This document shows positions 13,135-20,835 of a stretch of 45,267 nucleotides of DNA, piece after piece. A program made the position numbers and the translations under genes. Below the pieces are notes generated by a model. That model was not told where the DNA came from. It searched no databases and saw nothing but the letters and a program-made list of their open reading frames with translations. Every line of letters starts with the position of its first letter. Position 1 is the stretch's first letter. Source of the DNA: a virus; the IMG/VR virus record IMGVR_UViG_3300020154_000007, positions 1 to 45,267 of that record; one strand, 5' to 3'.

Positions 13135-14223
13135 CTGCGCGCTACTCGATACCCATGGACCGTGGGGCGTCGCCGCTCCGAGCGGCGGATTCGTCCAACC
13201 AGCCTGCAGCAGTGGAAAGACTACGCCTGTGCCCGCGAGCGTGATCGATGCGTTCATCTCACCTGCTGCGACCTTTGTGAGTCGTGGCGCACCTGAGAGA
13301 ATGACGCTCGCAGTCAGAGCGCCTGCAACATTGACAATGGAGCCTGTCGCGCCTGTCATAGTCAGGCTTGCAGACAGTGCACCGGCTGCGTTTTTCCAGA
13401 GCTCCGGAGCGCCTGCGAGCGTGGCTGTGGCAGTTAGAGCACCGGCTGCGTTGTGAGTCAGCGACGGGGCGCCCGCGAGTGTTGCGGTAGCCGTTAGAGC
13501 GCCCGCGCCTGCTCGGATGAGATTGGGCACAGCCGCCATGCTGACGGCTGCGGACATAGCGCCGGCAACGTCCACCTGCCCGCTGTCGAGCTGGCCGGGA
13601 ACGGTTTGGGAACCCGGCACGGGGTCGCCCGAGATAGATGACAGCGTGTGCCCGTTGCTGGAGCTGTCGGCCAGCTGGTCAGCGTTGTCAAACTGCCACC
13701 ACGCATGCACGAAGGCTGTTCCGTGCTGCGGCGTCCAGTACGCTATTTCGTCCGCCAGCTCCCCAGCACTCAGCGCGTACCCTTCCCAAAGCTTGCACTG
13801 GCCTATCTCGTAATCAGTACCACTGCCGAACTCGCCAAACTCACAGAGCGTATAGTTTAGTGTTGTGTTGACCGATGTAGCTTGCGCTACCTGCGCCCCG
13901 TCCACGTATGCAGTTACGGTGCCTGCAGAGTCATCGTAAACCATCGCGACGTGGTACCACTGCCCCGTACTAAAGCTGTGCGCGTGGTTTAGGATGTCAC
14001 TGGTGCCGTTCCCGCAACGAAACCGTATAACTTGCCCGGCATCATGACCGATGGAAGTCATGTGACCTGCGTCGTACGTTCCGTCGCTCATGAAGAAGAT
14101 GTCGCCGCCACCACTGCCGTACGTGTGGAAATAAACCCAACCGCACATCGACCAGTCGCCAGCCGAGTCGAGCGCGATGATGCCCTGGTCGTACTCAAAG
14201 CCTGAGTTGTAGCGGCGGGTCAT
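13129..14223 (-). CDS. LamG/concanavalin-like tail protein with C-terminal repeats
   Basis: 364 residues. Residues about 1-190 match a LamG/concanavalin-type jelly roll (SMCGWVYFH, GQWYHVAMVYDDSAGTVTAYVDG, DYEIGQCKLW), usually a carbohydrate-binding fold. From about 215 to 335 there are about six imperfect units of roughly 20 residues (AAGALTATATLAGAP-like). A final segment is rich in Pro and Gly. As a distal late gene beside the tail fibre, it is probably a receptor-binding or fibre-tip protein. Confidence 0.75.
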   Translation of the reverse strand: MTRRYNSGFEYDQGIIALDSAGDWSMCGWVYFHTYGSGGGDIFFMSDGTYDAGHMTSIGHDAGQVIRFRCGNGTSDILNHAHSFSTGQWYHVAMVYDDSAGTVTAYVDGAQVAQATSVNTTLNYTLCEFGEFGSGTDYEIGQCKLWEGYALSAGELADEIAYWTPQHGTAFVHAWWQFDNADQLADSSSNGHTLSSISGDPVPGSQTVPGQLDSGQVDVAGAMSAAVSMAAVPNLIRAGAGALTATATLAGAPSLTHNAAGALTATATLAGAPELWKNAAGALSASLTMTGATGSIVNVAGALTASVILSGAPRLTKVAAGEMNASITLAGTGVVFPLLQAGWTNPPLGAATPHGPWVSSSAQI

Positions 14224-14231
14224 GCGTTACC

Positions 14232-14669
14232 TCACGCAAAGCTGAAGGTCAGCGAGCCTGCGGGGAAGTTGAGCGACTGCCCTGCAGTGATCTCTTGCCC
14301 GCCTCCGGTGATTGCCTCGGCTCCGAGGAAGTTCGCGGCTGCGCGGTTGGTGGCGTGGTTCCACAGCGCGTAATGCGTGACCGTGCCGAAGCCCGAGCCC
14401 TCTGCGGGACCGAACAGAAAGGCAACGCTGCTCACGAGCACACTCGGGCTTGCAGCTGACGCAGCCGCCCAATCGGCGGTGTCCGTTTCCTGCGGCGCGT
14501 AGCCTGTGCTCGACGTGCTGACTTCGTTGCTCGTCTGGCCGTCCACACCCGGGCTTGCCGTGTGCAGCGTCAGCCAGAACTCGCCGCCAGCAGTAGGTGC
14601 GCCTGTGAGCGAAGCCTTGCCGAAGATGTAGTCGAGGATGTTCTTCCGTGTCGTTTGGCCAAGTGGCAT
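14232..14669 (-). CDS. Phage tail fibre-associated protein, 145 residues
   Basis: Start chosen at the ATG at 14669 (MPLGQTTRKNILDYIFGKAS). It follows the pattern of a conserved phage family that begins with a short helix, then WLTLHTASPG, a GYAPQ-type segment and a C-terminus ending in FPAGSLTFSFA. Members sit next to tail fibre genes and are usually annotated as tail fibre or virion-associated proteins. It lies between the LamG protein and the large fibre. The exact role is unknown. Confidence 0.7.
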   Translation of the reverse strand: MPLGQTTRKNILDYIFGKASLTGAPTAGGEFWLTLHTASPGVDGQTSNEVSTSSTGYAPQETDTADWAAASAASPSVLVSSVAFLFGPAEGSGFGTVTHYALWNHATNRAAANFLGAEAITGGGQEITAGQSLNFPAGSLTFSFA

Positions 14670-14680
14670 TGCAATCTCTC

Positions 14681-17600
14681 CTAGTTCCCAGCGTCTTCGT
14701 AAAGTTCGCAGCCGCCCAAATACAGCGTGTGCGTCGCGCCAGTTGAGCGCATGAACACGTAAACGTAAGCGCCCTGAGGCACGTTCTCGGCAGACCAGAA
14801 GACATGGATGATTCCGGCTCCTGGAATGGTCTGCGGGTTCGTGCCTATGTTCGAGTTGTCCAACGTAATGTTGGTGCCTGACACTGTTGAGCCGGCGCCT
14901 TGAGCGCCGCAGGTCACCATGCATGTTGCTGTCATTCCAGACCAGCCAGGTTGCACGATGATGTCTGAGCCTGTGTCGCCCAACGAGTACGGGAACCACG
15001 CGTGCGCGTGGATCGTGCCGTTGAAGCCGTTGGCTGCTCTGTTGCGCGTGACGTAGCTGCTGCTCATCACTTGGACAAGCGTCGAGGTCAATGAGCCAGC
15101 AAAGCTCGCAGTCCCGATTGACCAGTACTTAGGCTGCATCGGGTCGCCCGCGACTTCGGGGTGGATGTAGATATCTCCCCAGTCGCTGGTCGCGAACAGT
15201 GAGTCGGCGCCGCCGGGTCTGTGCCGTGTCGCGTGCGTTGCGACGTTGACGGTGTTGTACGTACCCGCGCCTGTGATGTTGCCCGAGTCGTCGATCGTGA
15301 CGGCGCTTTGCTGCAGCTGCTTACCGCCCGTGCTGTCAAAGCGCACGACCCGGTTATCCGTCGAGCTCGCGATTCCGACCGCGAGGTTTGACCCCGAGAT
15401 GTTCCCGCTGTCGTCGATCGTGACAGCGGAGTTCTTGATCAGATATCCGGTCGTTCCGTCGAACCGCGCGATGCGATTGTTCGTCGCACCACCCGGACCG
15501 CGCACGAGCTCGTCAGGATCGCGCCCGTTGAGCGCGCCACTGATCGTCAAGTCGCCTACGCCACTGACGTTTCCGCTGTCGTCGATCGTGATGACCGACT
15601 GCTGAACGCCGGACGAATGCAGCGCCGTATCGGTCCGAACCAGCCGGTTGTCATTCGAGAAGCCGGCTGCGTTGCGCGCAACAGTGAATGTGCCAAGACC
15701 GGAGTCGAGCGCCGACGTGCCGCCTGTGCCGTTCCACGAAAGCAGATTGCCAGCAACGGAACTGCCTGGACCTGACACGAAGTTGGCGACTGTGCGTCCG
15801 CTAAGTACCGTGACGTTCGAGAGCGTAGTGCCGCTCAGAGTGACTGTGCTGCCGCCCTGGTAGATGGCTTTGCCTGTTGTGCCGTTGAAGCACGCGATTA
15901 CGTTGTGCGTTGAGCTTGCAGGCCCAGTCACGTCGCCTGTACCTGCGTCGCCAATCGTGTATCCGTTGATCGTGCCGACGCCTGTCATGTTGCCGCTGTC
16001 ATCGATCACAACAGCGCTGTTCTGAATCAGCTTGCCCGTCGTGGCATCGAAGCGCGCGACAGCGTTGTCGGTAGCGCTGGCTGGACCAGCGACGAAGGTG
16101 TCCGGGTCTCTGTCGTTCAGGTTGCCAGACAGCTCAAGGCCAGTAAGGCCGTACATAGTGCCGCTGATTATCGAGACGCCGCTGTCATAGATGGCCTTGC
16201 CAGATGAACCGCTAAACAGTGCGATGTCGCTGTCGAACGCGCTTGAAGGGCCGCGTACCCAGTTCGCAGGGTTTGTGCCGTTGAGCGTAGTAACGCCAGT
16301 GACCGCGCCTGCGTCGCTGACGATGACCACGCTGTCTTGGATGAGCTTGCCGGTTGCGCTGTCGAAACGCGCAACCGCGTTGTCAGTCGCCGAGGCTGGG
16401 CCGACCACGTCGCCAGACGCGAGCGCGCTGCCGTTGATGGTCCCCACGCCCGACATATTGCCGGAATCGTCGATCGTGATCGCCGACTGCTGGATCTGCT
16501 TGCCGGTAGTCCCGTCGTAACGAGCGATGCGGTTGTCGGTGCTCGTGTTCGGGCTGCTGACGATGTTGGCCGAGATGAGGCCCGAATCGACAAGCTCACG
16601 TCCGCCGCTGTCGGCGTACTCGGGCAGGTGCCCCGTGATGACTTCAGGCTCGAACGTGCGCACCACGTCGTTGACGTGAAGCAGCCCGTCGATGATGTCT
16701 CTGCCGCCAGTGTCAGACCAGATGGCCAGGTTGTACTGCACCGATTCTGCAGGCGTTGGCCCGCGCACGAAGTCGCCCCAGCCGCCGATGTCGTGGCCGT
16801 TGATCGTCGTGACGCCTGTGATCGCGCCCGCGTCGTCGATCAGCACCGAGCTGTCTTGCAGCAAGCGCCCCGTGGTCGAGTCCCATCGCGCGACTGCGTT
16901 GTCGGTCGCACTGCCGATCGCTGGACCATCCACCCACTGTGCGACGTCGCGCGTGTTCAGTGCGGTAACGCCTGTCACCTGCCCTGTGTCAGAGATCAAG
17001 ACCACGCTGTTCTGCACGACCTTGCCGTTGGTTCCGTTCCAGCGGGTGATCGCATTGTCCGTGCTCGTGCCGCTGTTCGTGACGACGTGATCGGCGATCA
17101 CGCCGCTGTCCACAAGCACGCGCCCTGTCGAGTCGCCGAACTCTGCGAGGTGGCCTGTGGTCACTTCCGCGGAGTTGTTCCGCACGATGTCGTTCACGTG
17201 CAAGCCGCTGTCTTCGATGCTGCGGCTATCGGTGCCCGACCAGATCGCCACGTGCGCGAGCGTCGTGCTGCCAACGGTCGGCCCGTCTACCCACTGCGCG
17301 ATATCGCGTGTGTTGAGAGCCGTAACGCCCGTGATGGCTCCCACGTCTGACAGCAGCACGAGCGAGCTCTGAATGAGCTTGCCCGTGACGCCGTCGTAGC
17401 GAGTGATCGCGTTGTCGAGCGCGCTTGCTGGCCCGACGACGTCGCCGTTGCCGTCGCCAGTGCCGATCGGGTTGCCGTTGATCGTGTTGACGCCGGTGAT
17501 GTTGCCGGTTTCGTCGACCAACACCGTGGAGTTCCGAAGCAAGCGCCCCGTCGTGCCGTCCCACAGCGCAATCGCTGTGTCCGTCGCTCCGCCGATGCTC

Positions 17601-17899
17601 GGGCCGTCCACCCATTGCGCGATGTCTCGCGTGTTGAGCGCAGTCACTCCGGTGACCTGGCCCACGTCGCTGATCAGCACGACGCTGTTCTGTATGATCG
17701 TGCCCGTCGTGCCGTCCCATCGCACGATCGCGTTGTCGAGCGTCGGAGGTACGCCGCTCACGATGTTCTCGGGCAGCTCGATCTCGGCGGTCGTGATGTG
17801 CTCGCCGTTGTAGTACAGAAACTGCAGCGCCCCGAGCGTTGAGATCGGGACGTCGATGTCGACGCCGTCTACGGTCGCGCGGATGTACTTGCGATGCAC
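14681..17899 (-). CDS. Large repeat-containing tail fibre protein
   Basis: 1072 residues, GTG start overlapping the previous TAG. After a short N-terminal domain, about 12 full and several degenerate units of roughly 40-50 residues recur. Each has a DNAI-R-DGTTGK-IQ-S core followed by VxIxDxGxxTGV and often ALNTRDIAQWVDGP. Near residue 890 comes HATRHRPGGADSL, a motif common before fibre tips, then a unique C-terminal domain of about 170 residues that may bind the receptor. It presumably trimerises. Internal repetition makes length variation by recombination likely. Confidence 0.85.
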   Translation of the reverse strand: MHRKYIRATVDGVDIDVPISTLGALQFLYYNGEHITTAEIELPENIVSGVPPTLDNAIVRWDGTTGTIIQNSVVLISDVGQVTGVTALNTRDIAQWVDGPSIGGATDTAIALWDGTTGRLLRNSTVLVDETGNITGVNTINGNPIGTGDGNGDVVGPASALDNAITRYDGVTGKLIQSSLVLLSDVGAITGVTALNTRDIAQWVDGPTVGSTTLAHVAIWSGTDSRSIEDSGLHVNDIVRNNSAEVTTGHLAEFGDSTGRVLVDSGVIADHVVTNSGTSTDNAITRWNGTNGKVVQNSVVLISDTGQVTGVTALNTRDVAQWVDGPAIGSATDNAVARWDSTTGRLLQDSSVLIDDAGAITGVTTINGHDIGGWGDFVRGPTPAESVQYNLAIWSDTGGRDIIDGLLHVNDVVRTFEPEVITGHLPEYADSGGRELVDSGLISANIVSSPNTSTDNRIARYDGTTGKQIQQSAITIDDSGNMSGVGTINGSALASGDVVGPASATDNAVARFDSATGKLIQDSVVIVSDAGAVTGVTTLNGTNPANWVRGPSSAFDSDIALFSGSSGKAIYDSGVSIISGTMYGLTGLELSGNLNDRDPDTFVAGPASATDNAVARFDATTGKLIQNSAVVIDDSGNMTGVGTINGYTIGDAGTGDVTGPASSTHNVIACFNGTTGKAIYQGGSTVTLSGTTLSNVTVLSGRTVANFVSGPGSSVAGNLLSWNGTGGTSALDSGLGTFTVARNAAGFSNDNRLVRTDTALHSSGVQQSVITIDDSGNVSGVGDLTISGALNGRDPDELVRGPGGATNNRIARFDGTTGYLIKNSAVTIDDSGNISGSNLAVGIASSTDNRVVRFDSTGGKQLQQSAVTIDDSGNITGAGTYNTVNVATHATRHRPGGADSLFATSDWGDIYIHPEVAGDPMQPKYWSIGTASFAGSLTSTLVQVMSSSYVTRNRAANGFNGTIHAHAWFPYSLGDTGSDIIVQPGWSGMTATCMVTCGAQGAGSTVSGTNITLDNSNIGTNPQTIPGAGIIHVFWSAENVPQGAYVYVFMRSTGATHTLYLGGCELYEDAGN

Positions 17900-19482
17900 T
17901 AGCGAGTGCTCCCGTATCCGAGCGCACGCCTGCGCTGCTCCTCCTCGTCGCCGTCGTCGACCACGAGACCCGAACCGATCAGCGCCGGCAGGTTGCGCAC
18001 AGCCCGCGAGTCAGCTGCGCCCGCTGTTACGCCATCGATTCGGCCAGCTGCGCCCGGAGCGCGCTGCTCGAGTGTGCGCGCCAGGTTCGCGAGCGCGTCC
18101 TGCCCACGTGGCGTGCGGAACGCCTGCACGATCTGGTTCGCGCTACCGCTCGCGAGCCCGCCAGCGAGGCCAGCGACAGCGCCGGCAGGCCCGCCGACCA
18201 TGCCGCCTGCAAAACCGGCTGCCATTCCGCCCGCTATGCCCGGAAGCGGGTTGAAGCCGACAGCTTCGCTCGCGCCGCGCTTGGCGGCGATCTTCTGGAG
18301 CATCGCGCGATCGCCGTACTGCTGGCGAAGGCCCCCGATCGACTCCATCGTCTCGGGCGCGGCGTCGCGCAGGATCGCGTCGAGCTCCTCTTTCGCGACG
18401 CGCCCCTGATCGGCTGCGACTTGCGCGCTCGCCCTGTCGGGGACCGCGCCAGCGTTGCCCGCATGGCCCTCGGCCTGCCACGCGCTCTTGCGCCCGACGA
18501 GCCCAAGGACGTCCTCGGGCGGCAGCTCTTGGCCGACGCCGAGGGCGCTCTCCTTCAGCGCTGTCCGGTAGCCGCGCTCTTGCGGTGAGCCCGCCTTGGC
18601 ATCAGCCCCCATTCTCGACAGCCGCTCTTGGATCTTCTGCCATGCGCCGGGCACGAGGTCGTTGGCGCCTTCGTCTCCCGCCTGCCGGTACGCGCCGCGC
18701 AGCTGGTCGCCAACGTCCTTCAGCTGCCCGCCGACCCAGTTGCCCTGTGCATCCTGCACGCCGAGCCGATCGGCTGCCTCGCCCGCGCTCTCGCCCCACC
18801 GCGGCGACGGGATGATCTCCTCGATCTTGGCGGCCAGCTCCTTGGGAATGGCGGCCACACCGAGCCGCTTGGCCAGCCCTTGCAGGTCAGCGCCGGTCAC
18901 GCCCTTGGCCACGAGCCGAGCCTTGTCGGCCTGGGTCCCGAGCCACTCTCCGGCGCCGCGAACGCTATTGGCCACCTTCCCGCCCACGCCCGCAATCGTC
19001 CCGGCCACGCTGCCGCCGAGCAGTCCGCCGCCGCCAGCAGCAAGCGCTGCGTCGCCGAGGTCGCCGCCTTCCGCGAGCTCGCGCACGCCGCCCTCTGCCG
19101 CGCCCTGTAGCGCCGCTCTGCCGGCGATGGCCAGCTTGCCAGCGCCCTTCACTACACCGCCGACCTTGTTGCCGATAGGCGAGAGTATGGCGCCGCCTAC
19201 GTCGCCGATCGTGGTCGCCGTGGGCGAGCGTTCGACAACCTTCTCGTAAGGCTCGGCTCCCAAGCCCTCAGCGATCGCATCGGACACGCCCCAAGTCGCG
19301 CCGTGCAGCGCTCCTCGAGCGCCGTCGCCGATCGCCTCGAGCGCGCCGCCGCCTTGGGCCGGCGCAGGACCCGCGTCCGCGAGCTCGAAGGCCACGCCGT
19401 CCGCCTTCATCTTGTCGACCGCGTCAGCTGGCACGCGATAGCGCCTGCCGCCGACCACGACGCGTACGGTTCCATCAGACAT
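17899..19482 (-). CDS. Putative internal virion / DNA ejection protein, Gly/Ala-rich
   Basis: 527 residues. A short N-terminal domain (VVVGGRRYRVPADAV) precedes a Gly/Ala-rich central region with hydrophobic stretches (VGGAILSPIG, LAAGGGGLLGGSVAG). Near 430-475 there is another glycine-rich segment (GIAGGMAAGFAGGMVGGP) of membrane-active character. Podovirus ejection proteins placed between tail-tube and fibre genes often look like this and form a channel through the envelope. No homologue is named; the call rests on composition and position. Confidence 0.6.
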   Translation of the reverse strand: MSDGTVRVVVGGRRYRVPADAVDKMKADGVAFELADAGPAPAQGGGALEAIGDGARGALHGATWGVSDAIAEGLGAEPYEKVVERSPTATTIGDVGGAILSPIGNKVGGVVKGAGKLAIAGRAALQGAAEGGVRELAEGGDLGDAALAAGGGGLLGGSVAGTIAGVGGKVANSVRGAGEWLGTQADKARLVAKGVTGADLQGLAKRLGVAAIPKELAAKIEEIIPSPRWGESAGEAADRLGVQDAQGNWVGGQLKDVGDQLRGAYRQAGDEGANDLVPGAWQKIQERLSRMGADAKAGSPQERGYRTALKESALGVGQELPPEDVLGLVGRKSAWQAEGHAGNAGAVPDRASAQVAADQGRVAKEELDAILRDAAPETMESIGGLRQQYGDRAMLQKIAAKRGASEAVGFNPLPGIAGGMAAGFAGGMVGGPAGAVAGLAGGLASGSANQIVQAFRTPRGQDALANLARTLEQRAPGAAGRIDGVTAGAADSRAVRNLPALIGSGLVVDDGDEEEQRRRALGYGSTR

Positions 19483-19485
19483 GGC

Positions 19486-20835
19486 TCACTGCTCCTCGTC
19501 TTCGTCGAGCACGCCGCCGTAGACGCTCGGATCGAAGCCCTGCGACTCCGGCACCTGAACGTTGCCGAGCCACGCGCCGAGGCTGCCTGCGTCGAGCGCG
19601 CTGCGCGCCTGTGTCTCCCGACCGGCAGCGCTCCGCTTGAGCTTTCCCTGGACGTGCTCGCGGGCCAGCTTCATCGCTGTCCGGAACTCCGACTCAGTAG
19701 CGTTCGGCTGCGCGCCGACTTGGATCTGGTAGCGCAGTTCCTCGCTGACCGGCCCAGCCGCGCCAGACTCCATGCGCTGCGAGAGGTCGGCCAAGCGGGA
19801 TTTGATCCCCGCCATGCGCTCGGCCTGCTTCGAGGTCGAGTCGCCGAGCGCTGCGCCGACTGTGTCTTTGGTGCGGCCGAGGAACGACCCATCGAACATG
19901 CCGACGCCGGGGATGTCCTTCCCCTCGGGGGCGAGCTTGTCAGCGCTGTCGAGCAGCTGCGCGAGGCTCTGCTCGTACTCGGTATCCTTGTTGTACTCGC
20001 GCGTCAGCCGAGCATCGACAGCCGGCTGCCTGGCTGCCGCGGCTTGCGCGCGCGCTTCGGCTTGGAGCCGCGCGCGCTCAGCCAGCGACGCGTTGTCGGC
20101 GTTGTTCAGTCCGGTTTGGTGCTGCCTGTTCAGGTCGTTTTGCTCGCGCGTGAAGTCCTGGCCAGCGCGGAAATGCGCCGCGCTCTGACCCATCTGCTGC
20201 AGCTGCAGCGCCTTCGCCTGCGCCATCTGCTCGCGCGTGAGGCCCTGGCTCAAGCCGAACTGCTCCTCCTGCACCTGACGCGACAGCTGGTTCTGCGCGA
20301 TCTGGTCGTCGTGGTCGTCGCGCCCAGCCTGGAAGGTGCGATCGGCGTTCGCCTGACCTTGCTGGGCCCCAGCCAGGTGCATCTCCTGGCCGATCTGATC
20401 GCCCAGCATTCGGCGATCTGACTCGAACCCTTGCCGGTCTGCGTTGCGCAGCTGCGCCATCTGCATTTCGCGATCGGCGAGCGCGCGCGGGCTGTTGTCC
20501 CGCCGCCACTGCTGCAGCTGATGGTTGCGCTGCTCGGTGCCGTGCATCGCGATCTGGCCGAGGTCCTTGCCCTTGTTGCCGAGCACGTTGAGCGCCATCG
20601 CGAGGATGGTTTTCCACTCGTTGGCCTCGGGCGCGGCTTCAGCTTCTACGGGCTTGCTAAAGCGCTCCGGCGCCGAGTACTGCATCTGCGACTGGCGCTG
20701 CATGAGGTCGCGCGCCTTCGACCACGGCCCGCCGCCATCGGCTGCCGGCGTTGGCTGTGGCGCCGCTGGCGTCAGGTTGGCTTGCGCAGCTTGACCGCTC
20801 AGCCACTGCTCGAGGTCGTCTTCGTCGTTTTGCAT
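19486..20835 (-). CDS. Putative internal virion protein, Gln-rich
   Basis: 449 residues, strongly enriched in Gln, Arg and Ala, with long predicted helices from about 60 to 270 (FRAGQDFTREQNDLNRQ). The start overlaps the upstream TAA (TAATG). It lies between two other large virion-type proteins, suggesting the middle member of a three-protein ejection set as in many podoviruses. No specific domain recognised. Confidence 0.6.
   Translation of the reverse strand: MQNDEDDLEQWLSGQAAQANLTPAAPQPTPAADGGGPWSKARDLMQRQSQMQYSAPERFSKPVEAEAAPEANEWKTILAMALNVLGNKGKDLGQIAMHGTEQRNHQLQQWRRDNSPRALADREMQMAQLRNADRQGFESDRRMLGDQIGQEMHLAGAQQGQANADRTFQAGRDDHDDQIAQNQLSRQVQEEQFGLSQGLTREQMAQAKALQLQQMGQSAAHFRAGQDFTREQNDLNRQHQTGLNNADNASLAERARLQAEARAQAAAARQPAVDARLTREYNKDTEYEQSLAQLLDSADKLAPEGKDIPGVGMFDGSFLGRTKDTVGAALGDSTSKQAERMAGIKSRLADLSQRMESGAAGPVSEELRYQIQVGAQPNATESEFRTAMKLAREHVQGKLKRSAAGRETQARSALDAGSLGAWLGNVQVPESQGFDPSVYGGVLDEDEEQ

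Noticed and set aside
14681-17899. Repetitive DNA considered as a CRISPR-like or mobile repeat
   Set aside because: Repeats are in frame and encode fibre protein units; there are no fixed-length spacers and no cas genes.
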